Part shown: positions 32,968-43,457 of the stretch, piece after piece
Layout: each line of letters starts with the position of its first letter
Position numbering within the stretch: position 1 is the stretch's first letter
Source: Chamaecrista fasciculata
Lineage: Eukaryota > Streptophyta > Magnoliopsida > Fabales > Fabaceae
Assembly: GCA_003254925.1 (NCBI GenBank)
Contig: QANZ01037658.1
Span: 7,307 to 71,306, forward strand
DNA: 64,000 nt
Reading direction: 5' to 3'
Made by a program: the position numbers and the translations under genes
Notes under the pieces: model-generated
Seen by the model: only the letters and a program-made list of their open reading frames with translations
Told to the model about the DNA's origin: nothing
Database searches by the model: none

Positions 32968-35029
32968 TGTTGGGAATCCTAGGCGCCAAACACAGCGGAA
33001 GCAGAAATATAAAATAAAATTTAAAGCGCCTAGTCCTAGAATTCCCGAACGGATCCGCTAGCAGAATTTAAAACTTTTAGATAGTGGTATACTTCACGAG
33101 TTTCAATCGGTTGGTTGTACAAGGCGTGTCCTAGAAGTCCACTCGCAGTGTCCTCCCTCTGCCGGTGATCCACACGAACAGTTTTCCGGGCACCAAGGTG
33201 CTAGCCTTCCGTTCTTTTCTCCAAAAGAACTAGGGACTCGTTCTACAGTGTTTGAATTCAAGAACTCCTTCTTGAATCCAATAGCAAAAGTGGCGCACAG
33301 AAGGAATACCCCGCAAGAACTCCTTCTTGTTTTCCTTCTCTCACAAAAGCCCTAGTTTTAATGGTGGAATTCGAATTTTCCTAACACCTTAGGCAAAAGT
33401 CGATTTTTCCTCTCTCTAAGGCTAAGGTGCGATTTTTCTCTCTCTCTACAAGGAGGAAGACAAAATCACAAAGTGAGCTAGGGTTAGGGGCAAGTCGACT
33501 TGCTCCCTATATATAAACATAATTTTTTGGTGATTTTAATATTCCTAAAATCATGATATTACAATAATATAATAATTTTAGGACTTGAATTTCTAATTAA
33601 AATATTACCTTAATATTTCAATTTAAATTCAAAATGCAATCTCTGAGAATCAAATGGAAGATCAAATCTTCCCATGGGACCCACAGAGCAATGTGCCATC
33701 TCCCCCTTTTTTATCTTGGAATTTTATAAATCAAAAACATTCCTAACAATTAGGAAGTCATAATTCTCCAAAGATTCTGAGTTGAGATCTCACCAAATCT
33801 ATTTGATTCAAATCTTTTGATATCTCCATCAAATCTTTTGAATTCAAACTTATTATTTGAATTAATAAAACAATTTTATTAATCCAAAAAACCAAATATG
33901 AGGCGCCACCCTCAAACAATATTGGGGAATTTTATAAATCAATAATTTTCTAACTTTTAGGAACCTTATCTGATTTATTTTCTCTAATGTTTTAATTGTA
34001 AATAATTAATCCCTATTAATCATTCAACAATTATTATATTTAAACTTGTCCTACAAATTTAAATATTTCACAACTGTAGATTATTTAAGACAAGACTTAA
34101 TGACCCAGACATTTTGCTATGTCTTAAATTGTGCCACCGGAGTGACCCACGAATTAACCCTAATTCGTGTCCCTTTAAACAGTGTCCTAATCCTGCTCAT
34201 GTGTGACCCAGCAGGCCTCACGTGAAGTTGGCAGCAAGCCATCTCTATGACCTACAAGTCGTGAGCGGACTCTAGCAAGCCATCACGACTACCCAAAACA
34301 CGTGAGTTATCGTTTTTACCAAAACCGATTTAACCTTAGTACCACCTTGTCATAGACCCTATTGTCCTACGATATCTTGGTCATGGATTAGGCACAGGAA
34401 GGTCATCCATAATCCAAACCTCAACTTTCTCGATTTCCTGAGTTAGTCCCAATTACCTGAGTGGCCACTCTTTTCCTTGGACAGACTCATCGAGGGCGCC
34501 AGTTAGATATCTCCCATCTAATGAGGGACAAAATCCCATCTTGGTCAATCCACATTCCTCAGCGCGGCAATCAATCAAACCCGTACTTAGCCCTTATGGC
34601 TACCCTGTTACGGGCAACGTTAGACTAAGCCAAAGTCTGACAACTGCAACACCGGAATAATGATGACCTCAGGTCTAAGGCGTCGTGACAGGTGTACAGG
34701 AGAGGCAAGCTGATGACTAAACCCATGCAGGACTCTCCGGGTCAGTCCAGCAACTTGTAACCCTTTACACAGTTGCACCATGACTCTAGTTCCAGCATCT
34801 AGTGCATGCATCTCTATGCACCGAGGTCATGCTGGTCTTAGTTCATTTTCGTTCCCACGAAAACAATCGACCAGGGACAAATTTAGATTAATTATCTCAT
34901 AATTAATCATGGACGCTATCATAGTAAACACGCTAATTATGATAACTGAATAATTTATCTCTATAAATTAATCCAAATGTTCATAACATTTCACATAAAA
35001 TGATTGGCCCTAGGGCACAATCTCCAACA
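32968..35029 (-). mobile_element. Complete solo LTR of copia family A (2,062 bp)
   Basis: Minus-strand ends are TGTTGG (35029 downward) and CCAACA (ending 32968), a perfect 6-bp terminal inverted pair. The flanks carry the perfect 5-bp target duplication TAATT at 32963-32967 and 35030-35034. No primer site, polypurine tract or coding sequence lies between, so it is a solo LTR left by recombination between two LTRs. Its length defines the family: the pieces at 1-500, 32077-32493, 29072-29109 and 63466-64000 align to it. Confidence 0.92.
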
Positions 35030-35034
35030 TAATT

Positions 35035-35495
35035 GTCATCTTCTCAGGCAACATATTGAAGCCTCCAAACATCTGATTGCCTCTATCATACTCTTGTATA
35101 TAATTGTAAATTAAGCAAGCAGGACGAAATGGAGCTTTGAAGCTTGTATCATGAATCTGCGCATTTCACCAACTCCAAATCTTCCAAGCAGCCATAGCCC
35201 AACAGCGATTCCAGGTACCATAATTATCTACAATAGAAAAATCAGACTGAATCCAATCATCATAATTATCATTATTAAAACTCCCCATTTTTGCAGGCTC
35301 AATCAACAAATCCCAGATAGCAGTGGCATGAGGGAAATCTCTCAAAGCATGACAAGGGGTCTCAATAGTACCAGGAGAAAGAGGACAGTCACTAGGGGCA
35401 CCAAACCAACGACTACACAACTCCTTGGTAAGTAATTTGTTGTGAGCTAATTTCCATAGAAAATATTTAACTCTTTCAAGAACTTCCAATTTTCA
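35035..35495 (-). pseudogene. zf-RVT domain of a LINE-type reverse transcriptase
   Basis: The frame reads LEVLERVKYFLWKLAHNKLLT, then CPLSPGTIETPCHALRDFPHATAIW, the zinc-binding region that follows reverse transcriptase in plant LINEs (the expected CxxC ... H..C pattern is partly degraded). After WKIWSW comes a stop, then further family-like text (FKAPFRP) up to the solo LTR. The reverse transcriptase and endonuclease are not present upstream of 35495. Confidence 0.7.
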
Positions 35496-36464
35496 TATCA
35501 TTTTGAAAATAGTAATAATGTTACCCGAAAATTGCAGATCGAATAGATTGCTTGAGACCCTCATCTTCATTGTTCATCTTCTTCAATTTGTTCATCATTT
35601 TCACTGTTCTGCATAATTGTACAAACAGGTCCTCAGATTATCTAAATACGTTTGCCTTTCTGTACTATTCAGTCCCTGAAGAATTTTGGGTCGTAGATGG
35701 TTAGGGTTTTAAGGGTTCTTTCTTTTAAGGTTTAGGATTTTTAATATTATTTCTGATTTCAATTTAGTCCCTGCGTATCAATTTAGTCCCTGAAAGATTC
35801 ATGGATTAAGGACTAAACTGGAATGTTTGGAAGAGTTTTGGGACACTTTTGAGAACTTTGGACTAAAATGAATGAAGATGATGAAGAAGAGAGGAAAGTT
35901 AAGAATAATGGGATAAGAATGAGTCAGGGACTGATTTGCAAGTCAATTTTTTTTTTATGTTTATGCTTATGTGGTGAGAATTACACACGTGGCAAGTTTT
36001 TTTTTATTTTGTGTTTAAACGGTGCTGACGTGGCAGTTAACGACCACGTCAACACTTAACGGCACATGTTAGTCTCCATCCATGCCACATCATCTTTTTT
36101 TGTAACGCCTGGGTGACGGAAGGACCTATTTGCAGCGAGTTAGCATAATTCAGGGATCGGGTTGTACAATTTCAAAAATCTAGGAACCTAACTGCCATCG
36201 CCTAAAAACTTTAGGGACTAAAAGGCTAGTTTTCTCATCTATTTACCTTAGTCCAAAAAAAATTGTTCGTTATTTAATTTCTCTTTCTTTTGCTTTTTTA
36301 ATATCTCTTACTTCAGTCTAACCAAAAAAAAAATCTCTTACTTCACACCATATATATATATATAGGGTTTAGGGTATACATATATATATATATATGTATA
36401 TGTATATATATATAAATTTTTTTTCTCTATTTCCACTAAATTGATGTTTTATTCCCTACATTAC
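35496..36464. other. Non-coding, fold-back remnants
   Basis: No gene is seen. 35650-36235 has 'cagtccctga' phrases on the left and 'agggactaaaag' phrases on the right, a weak fold-back element with a core containing 'gtggcagttaacgaccacgtcaacac'. 36345-36415 is a TA-rich simple repeat. Confidence 0.5.
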
Positions 36465-36670
36465 ACTACTAGAAAAATTAAAATTTGTGACGGATGTTTG
36501 TGATGGATGCGATTCGGTCACAAAAAATTAATGTTAGTGACCAATTTATGAGAGACTCAACATTTCCTCACTATTTTAAAAATATTAGCTTAATTTGTGA
36601 GGAATATTTGTCACATATTATGGTCCCTCACTAATATATCTATTTCACTTTAAAAAAAGTCCTAAATACT
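36465..36670. mobile_element. Orphan CACTA (En/Spm) transposon end
   Basis: The sequence CACTACTAGAAAAA at 36465 is the classical terminal motif of plant CACTA elements. Behind it are repeated GTGACGGATG/GTGATGGATG-like subterminal motifs and their inverse forms (cctcact). I did not find the opposite terminus (TTTTTCTAGTAGTG), so this is a truncated or partial copy. Confidence 0.6.
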
Positions 36671-36730
36671 ACTATACTGGCACGAGACTTAGAAATATTT
36701 CACCCAAAATCTTTTCACTTCCCTCCATTC

Positions 36731-37127
36731 TTGCCGCTAAACCCAAGTCATTCTCCAAAATTTTTGAGGGTTTCAAACATTAGCTACTCACCCACACTGT
36801 ATCGTGTTCCTGCCTCCATTCACCTTCATTCTTTGTTCACAGCTTCCGTCCGTCGCTTCCGTTCACCGCCTCCATTCACAGTCGTTCGTCGCCTCCATTC
36901 ACAGTCGTTCGTCGCCTCCATTCACAGTCGTTCGTCGCCTCTCTTCGCCGCCACTGCCACTTCTCTTCGGCCTCAAATCCCTCCTCAACGCGGCCCCTTC
37001 CTACCTCTGTGAAGGCTTCAAAAACAGCGCTCTGTACGACATCGCTCTCAATCTCTCCAAAGCCGCCTCTCTTCCCTCTGCTTGCAAAATCTCCGCTCCT
37101 CCTTTCGTTACCAACTGCGCATGTTAG
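36731..37127 (+). other. Coding-like fragment of unknown identity
   Basis: GC content rises and two overlapping open frames exist (SPTLYRVPASIHLHS and, in another frame, KSLLNAAPSYLCEGF...ALYDIALNLSKAASLP). A perfect 23-bp unit occurs three times in a row at 36867-36935; because 23 is not a multiple of 3, each copy shifts the frame. I do not recognise a protein family. It could be a pseudogene first exon; a possible donor 'tgttagt' follows at about 37122. Confidence 0.3.
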
Positions 37128-37285
37128 TTTTCTTTTTCCCTTTTCCTTTGCCTTCTCTCTACTCTAGGTTTTCAACATTGAACATTTCTGCTATTTTCCC
37201 CTAATTTTTAGGGTGAAATGATAATCAATTGAATTTCTGTGGGTTTGATTTGGGGTTTTGTCCGTTTCAGTGATGTATTATCCAT

Positions 37286-38210
37286 GGTTGAGAAAACTGG
37301 ACCGGACCGGCCGGTCCAACCGGTTGAACCGAGGATCGGACACCAGTCCGGTTCAAGTCCTTCCCAGAACCGGCCAAGAAAGAAACCGGTCAATAACCGG
37401 TAAAACCAGAGTGAACCGGCGGGTTTGGAGGTTCAACCGGTTCACATTGTTGCCATGGTGAGCTTCGCAAAAATTGGGTCAGAATGAGATTGGAAAGGAG
37501 AAGAAGAAGAAGAAGAAGGGGTAGGGGTGAGAGTGAGAGAGGAAGTGGAATAAGGAGGAGGAGGGGATGAAAAGGGCGTAACTGGTTCGATGACTGATAA
37601 ATCGATATTATCAGTGATGTGTAGATTGTGAGATTTAGAATCAGATGATGAAAAGAATTAAGAAGACACAAATAGTAGGGTTCATACTCTTCAAATCAGT
37701 AGAGGTTGCCTCTTGAATAGATGCTCTTCCATGAATCCCAACTAGGTCTACAGCCGCCACATATGCAAAGAAGGGAACTTAGAGAGAAGATGTTGGATTC
37801 AAAAATTAGTCGAAGTGGCCACTGGGCTAGGTTTTAAATTTTTTTTTTTTTTTTTGGTTCAAGATGGAGTAGGTTTTAAAATAGATGGGATGGGAAAGTA
37901 GGGAAGTCAGAGGCAGTTTCGTGACAAGAAGGATAAAGCAAATAAAAGCATTTAAAATTGATTGGACATTTCTTTTTAAATTTTCAAAAAATTAAAAAAA
38001 AGACCACCACAGAATAGAGTTACTCTAAAGGTCCAAAGGTCTAAAGGAGGAGTTGGTCTTTTTCATTTTTTTTTAAATTTTATTAGTTTATTATTTATGA
38101 ATATATTATTTATTTATTAATTTATTTATAAACGGTCCGACCCCGGTTGAACCATTGAACCTTGAACCGCTGGTTCAGCCGGTTCAATGACCGGTCCGGT
38201 TTTAATAACC
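37286..38210. mobile_element. GGTTC-rich TIR element
   Basis: The left end 'ggttgagaaaactggaccgg' is mirrored by the right end 'ccggtccggttttaataacc' (imperfect inverted repeat). Both arms are dense in 'ccggttgaacc'/'ggttcaaccgg' motifs. The interior (37450-38110) is purine-rich then AT-rich and codes for nothing recognisable. A target duplication could not be fixed. Confidence 0.55.
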
Positions 38211-38719
38211 TTGGTTTCTGGTACAGGTACATGTTAGACATCTACTTCCGCTCTAAGAGAAAGCTGAGTCAAGGCCCACACTTTGTCCATGTGGGTAGTC
38301 ATATATTGGCGGAATTTTCTTTAACTCTCTAGTTTGTCAGCTCCACTAGCACTTAGAGAGGGGTCTTGGGAATTTCTGTTTAACTACTTGATTTACTCTT
38401 TATGATGACACTATTTGGAAAGTTTGACGAAATTGTATAGTTGTTTTGAATTATTAATAGTATTGGTATGCTTATCGTCATGAAATTTTTATTTGAGGTA
38501 TTATTTTGACATATGCGCTGAGGTTGCTTTGTGTTTAGTTATGTATGTGGGTAGGCTTACGGCGTGGGTTAGGCCCACGTCCGTGCTGGTCACGGCTTCT
38601 TAAAAGGGGGTCGTGACATAGATCATCATGTCATGAAACCAATTGATATATTGTAAGTTGTGTCTCAAAATCTTAGTATTTGCTTAATTAACCTTTTCTC
38701 AAACTTCATAATATGACTT

Positions 38720-38896
38720 AGGGATGGCAACGGATAGGATATCCGAAAATTTTTCACTATCCGTATCCGTATCCGTTCATTCTTTTCAATATCCGTATCC
38801 TATCCTATCCGATATCCGGTATCCGACGGATACCGGATATTTTTTACGGATGGATTCGGACGGATATCCTAAATGCGGATCCAAATTGCCATCCCT
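38720..38896. mobile_element. hAT-like MITE with AGGGATGGCAA termini
   Basis: An 11-bp perfect terminal inverted repeat (AGGGATGGCAA and TTGCCATCCCT) encloses 177 bp of 'tatccgtatccg' and 'ggatatccg' motifs that fold back. The flanks read atgactt on the left and atgactc on the right, a plausible 7-8 bp target duplication with one mismatch, as for hAT elements. Confidence 0.65.
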
Positions 38897-39140
38897 ATGA
38901 CTCATGAGTTTTATCCACTATTGTTCTTATAGTTTTGTATATTCTTTTTGTTCTGATATACTAAGATCAGAGTACTTTTTCTCTATCAATCTAGTATTTT
39001 CTTGGATCTTAATATCATATTAAAAAGCTTTGTTAACTAATTTACACAATCACTTCCTAAGCTTATCCACACCTTGTTCTATTTTTCTTGTGTGCTCTAG
39101 GCTTAAGCCCCTTTATTTTTACAAAAAAAAAAAAATATTA

Positions 39141-39560
39141 GGGTAAGCTACACTTTGGTACCCTGTGGTTTGACTCTATTTCACTTTGGTACCCTGCGGT
39201 TTGAAACCTGACACTTTGTGGTATTCTCCATTAACACTTTGGTACCCTTTGGAGCTATTTTGTAATTTTAAGTATAACAAATTTTGCAAAAATTACATAT
39301 TGACCCCAAAATTTTTTTAAAGTTTTCATTTTAGTCCCTAGATAATATGTATTCAGGGACCTATTTGTAATTTTTTGAAAATTTTTGGGGTCAATATGTA
39401 ATTTTTGCAAAATTTGTTATGGTTAAAATTACAAAATAGCTTCAAAGTTACCAAAGTGTTAATGGAGAATACCACAAGGTACCAAAGTGTCAAGTTTCAA
39501 ACCACAAGTTACCAAAATGAAATAGGGTCAAACTATAGGATACCAAAGTGTAATTTACCC
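39141..39560. mobile_element. MULE-type fold-back MITE, copy 2
   Basis: This is the same hairpin as 15876-16301, a little more diverged. The left end is GGGTAAGCTACACTTTGG, the right end CCAAAGTGTAATTTACCC. It is flanked by a perfect 9-bp direct repeat aaaatatta at 39132-39140 and 39561-39569. A 9-bp target duplication with long arms is typical of Mutator-like elements. Confidence 0.85.
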
Positions 39561-39874
39561 AAAATATTATCATATTTCTAATGGTATTTCATGACATCTT
39601 ATCGTATTTATTGAACTTATATGCATGATTTAATTTTAGGTTATGATAATTTGGTTAATTGTATCACGTTATGCATTTTAGGCTAATTTATATAATTTTA
39701 TCAGATTTTATACTTGAATGATTTTATCTTATAGACCTAAGATATTATATAGCCTATTTTCATGTTAGGTTTTGAGTCTTGATCATAAAAAAATGGCCAA
39801 AAAAAAAGAAGTAATCAGCATAGAATTAAAATTAGAGCATGAAAACAAGAAAATTAGTGGTGGAGACAGAATTT

Positions 39875-39929
39875 GGGGGGGGGGGGGGGGGGGGNNNNNN
39901 NNNNNNNNNNNNNNGGGGGGGGGGGGGGG
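39875..39929. other. Assembly gap inside a poly-G run
   Basis: Twenty N (39895-39914) are flanked by 20 G on the left and 15 G on the right. This is an unresolved or artefactual homopolymer, not biology. A GA simple repeat (gagagagagag) follows. The gap's true length is unknown. Confidence 0.95.
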
Positions 39930-39956
39930 TGTAGAGAGAGAGAGAGGCAAAATTAT

Positions 39957-40588
39957 GATGTTAGTTTCATTTTGGTTTTCAAACTATTTTTTGTTCTATT
40001 TTAGTCATCAAATTTTTACATTTATTTCATTTTGGTCTTCAAACATTCACATTTATTCTGTTTTAGTCCTCAAACTTATAATAAGTGATTTGATAACGAG
40101 AGAAAGAAAATTTTTCATTATCTAAAAGAAAAATCAACCATAAATTTATTTCATTTTGGTCATCAAGCTCATAATAAGTGATTTTGACAATGAGAGATAA
40201 AAAATTTTCACTCTTTAAAAGAAAAATCAACCATAAATTTATCTCTAACTTGTGACTAAAAATGAAGATTTTTCTTTCTTGTTTTGTCCACTTATTTATT
40301 ATGACACATATAAGTGAGAAACAATTTATCTCAATTGTCCAGGTTAGAAGTAACAACGGAAATCAGATGAAATCACATTTTGGAGACCAAAACGAAAGAA
40401 AAAATAGTTTGAGGACCAAAATGAAACTAATTCCATAGTTTGAGAATCAAAACGAAACAAAAAATAGTTTGAGGACCAAATGAAACTAACCCCATATTTT
40501 GAGGACTAAAATGGAACAAAAAATAATTTGAGTACCAAAATGAAGCTAACTTCATAATTTGAGGACCAAAATGACCATTTAATCTTAT
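39957..40588. repeat. 'gaggaccaaaatgaaac' fold-back element, copy 1
   Basis: The left arm has repeated 'ttcattttggtcttcaaac' phrases and the right arm repeated 'gtttgaggaccaaaatgaaac' phrases. The core shares 'gaaaaatcaaccataaattta' with the copies at 41455-41870 and 43668-44230. It is non-coding. Confidence 0.6.
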
Positions 40589-41001
40589 TAATATTATAAG
40601 ACAAAATGTATGAATTGGAGAGTATTAAAGAAAAATATTAAATACTAACATGTATTAAAGAAAAATATTAAATAATAATATGTTTAAGTTTATGCCGATG
40701 AGCAAAGAAAAATAAAATAGTAGATGATATTATGTTTTATTTATTTATTTTTTTTGGTGAGAAGATATTATGTTTTATTGAGCGTAGAGAAGATTATATA
40801 TTGTGCCCCTAGAGTTAGATAAGGTTATTTTTAACCTCGTTACTCAAAATTTTCTATCACTATTTTCATGTCTAATTCTTATAGAAAAAAAAATTATATT
40901 CATGTTTTCTATTATAATTTAAAATGGCAATAAAAAATGTAATTTGATAACAAGATTAAATTATCTTAATATTTGATACCCACGTACAAATATTAATAAC
41001 T

Positions 41002-41388
41002 TTTTGGGAAAAGTGCAATTTTGGTCCCCAAACTTTACAGTTTACACCAACTTTCAATTTTATCCCCAATCTTTTTTTGTAGTCAATTTTGTCCCTAATA
41101 TTTTATATTTTGGGCAATTTTATCTATTGCTTTTACTTTAGCCAAATATTAATACGTGGCTAATGATATGTAATGTAAAATTGATAGAAAAATAAACTCA
41201 AATCCTTAGTCAGATTGAAAAATTCATATGTAGTCTGTCGTTAATTTATTGAAAGAATTTAGTTAAAGGATAAAATTGACCAAAGTGTAAAACATTGGGG
41301 ATGAAGTTGACCGCAAAAAAAGATTGAGAACGAAATTGACAGTTAGAGTAAAGTTTGGGGACGAAATTAGAACTTTCGCCTAACTTTT
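41002..41388. repeat. Fold-back element with 'ggtccccaaactttac' arms
   Basis: The left arm 'ttttggtccccaaacttta...tatccccaatcttttttt' is matched by the right arm 'aaaaaaagattgagaac...taaagtttggggacgaaatt'. Arms are about 110 bp and the element about 390 bp. No coding content. Confidence 0.65.
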
Positions 41389-41454
41389 TTTAGGATAACC
41401 CATGGCATTATTATTTATTTTTTTTTGGTAAAATACACTTTGGTATTCTGTTGT

Positions 41455-41870
41455 TAGGACTGGTTCCATTGGTTCTTCAAACAATGAGATTAGTTTCATT
41501 TTGATCCTCAAAATATTTTTTTTCGGTTCCCAAAATGTGATTTCATTTAATTTCTATCGTTATTTCTAACTGGAATAGTTGAGATGGATTATTTCTCACT
41601 TATATGTGTCACTATAAGTGAGTTAATAAAGTGAGAATGAAAAATTTTCATTTTTAATCACAAATTGAAGATAAATTTAGGGCTGATTTTTCTTTTAAAG
41701 AGTGAAAAATTTTCGATCGGTCAATTCCAAATCACTTATTATAACCTTGAGGTCCAAAATAAAATAGACTTATGGTTGATTTTTTTTAAAAATAAAATAA
41801 AATAGTTTGAAGAACAAAATGAAAGTAACCTTAAAGTTTGAGGATCAAAATAAGTATTTAACCAATCATA
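41455..41870. repeat. 'gaggaccaaaatgaaac' fold-back element, copy 2
   Basis: Arms 'tagtttcattttgatcctcaaa' and 'gtttgaggatcaaaata', with a core 'aattgaagataaatttag' found in reverse sense in copies 1 and 3. Diverged, non-coding. Confidence 0.5.
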
Positions 41871-42236
41871 AATAAACATAACCTAACGATATTTTTTTTT
41901 CAATAAACTAATCTAATACGCCAACACTCCTAATTGAAATTCTCAACATTAATAATCTAGCCAACGGTCATATTTTGAAAATGGCACTCTTGCTAATTTG
42001 AAAATCCAACATTGATAATTTGAAATTATCAGCAACGTCAATAATCTGAATTCAAAATTCTCATAATTTTTATGCTCTGAGTTTTTACCCTCATTTTTGT
42101 AATTAAAAATAAAGATTTTTCAAAAGAGGTGTTGCTATAATTTATGTTTACATGTTGCTTAGTCTGGAATTTTTAAGAACTGTGAATCCTGATTTTGGTG
42201 ATTTGGCAAGTCGAGAACAACAGCTTGAAGGAACCT

Positions 42237-42490
42237 TCAGGTACTCATCTTAGTCTTCTTGCCTCTATCATGGTGTTTAACGATAGTGCTTAAATAATTC
42301 TGTCCATCATCTACTTGGTGGATTCGACCAAGTGTAGAAACCACATTGAAATGGTGGTGGATTCCACCAAGTGTAGAAACCTCTTTGATAAAATCCTGAC
42401 CATCGGATTTGGCCTTATCCAACATCTTGACGGCTACAAGACGACCACTTTAAAGCCTTGAGTCATCTTCTTGATAGTCATCTTCATGAT
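42237..42490 (-). pseudogene. Receptor-like kinase fragment (LRK10L-like)
   Basis: Minus-strand reading gives IKKMTQGFK, then after a frame change SGRLVAVKMLDKAKSDGQDF and IKEVSTLGGIHHHFNVV, a pattern I recognise from the N-lobe of LRK10-like/PR5K-type receptor kinases (VAVK lysine and alphaC glutamate kept). The glycine-rich loop between the first two parts is deleted. After FNVV the STLGGIH unit is repeated as STLGRIHQVD, and the frame then becomes unrelated. It is a small dead fragment with no kinase C-lobe nearby. Confidence 0.6.
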
Positions 42491-43457
42491 TTTACCTGAT
42501 ACTTATCTATTTATTCATTTATTTGTCAATTTATATTTTTGTGTATTTATTTTTTGTTTATTTATATATTTATGTATATATTTTATTTAATATATTATAT
42601 ATTTATTTAGGTATCATTTAATTTGTTTGGTTATTTTTATATTTATTTATATTTTTTGTATTTGTGTATTTATTTATTTTTGTAAATTTATTTATTTGCA
42701 AAAGTATTACTTGTATTTCTAAATTTATTGACACAATTTCTTATATTTATTTATTGATAAGTCTCAATTATTTCTTTAAATTTTGTTGTCAATTGTACCT
42801 TTATATCTTGCATTTGTTTCAATTGTACCCTAATACTTAATTTTAATATTTTGATATCACAATATATATATATATTCCTTAAATTTATCAATATAATTAT
42901 TCGTTAATATATTTATTTATTTATCCATTTATATTTTTATATGATTGTATTTTTTATTTGGTTATTTATGTATATATATTATTTTATATGTATTATATAT
43001 TTAGATAGGTATCATTTTAAATGTTTGTATGCTTGTATTTACTCAGCTGGTTATTTGTGTATTTATTTATCTTTTATGTATTTATTTATTCATGTATATT
43101 TATTTATCTTTAAACTATTGAATTCTTGTTCGGGGAATATTTTAAAAGTAACTCTTTTTTTGAAAAAAAAAATTCTATAATTGGTGTAGCTAGATTGTCA
43201 TATGTTGTTCATCTCAACTCATACGGGTTGGGTGAGTTGGTGATTTATTTTAATTTGTTGGGACCATAGTATATGTATGTAACTATTTATGTATTTATTT
43301 ATTATGTACATATTAATTTAGCTGTGTGCCTGTATAGTTTAAACTAATTAACATGACAATTATAACTATACATGGGTTGAAAAATTAAATTGAAGCATAT
43401 GTTAAATTCATATTAATTTTAAGGGAATTAGGGTATTTGAGATAGTTCTAATATATT
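42491..43457. repeat. AT-rich 'tatttattta' low-complexity tract
   Basis: 42495-42720 and 42895-43110 are two similar stretches of imperfect tttatttat repeats sharing 'tatatatttatttaggtatcattt'-like phrases, suggesting an old duplication. Open frames here are AT-rich artefacts. No gene. Confidence 0.5.

Larger units (their letters stand above)
38211..42236. other. Gene-free, transposon-rich stretch
   Basis: Apart from the fold-back elements and gap listed separately, nothing coding is supported. 38215-38719 holds no recognisable feature except a short GC-rich 'ggcttacggcgtgggttaggcccacg' palindromic piece near 38553. 38897-39140 and 39561-39870 are AT-rich without features. 40590-41000 and 41870-42236 are AT-rich with no open frame of note. 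Confidence 0.5.

Noticed and set aside
36345..36415. Palindromic TA tract as a regulatory site
   Set aside because: Simple TA microsatellite; nothing indicates a function.
37390..37671. A 93-residue minus-strand frame in the GGTTC element
   Set aside because: Leucine/serine-rich translation of a purine-rich tract; no domain is visible.
42941..43180. AT-rich hydrophobic frame
   Set aside because: It is translated from tttatttat low-complexity sequence and has no conserved content.
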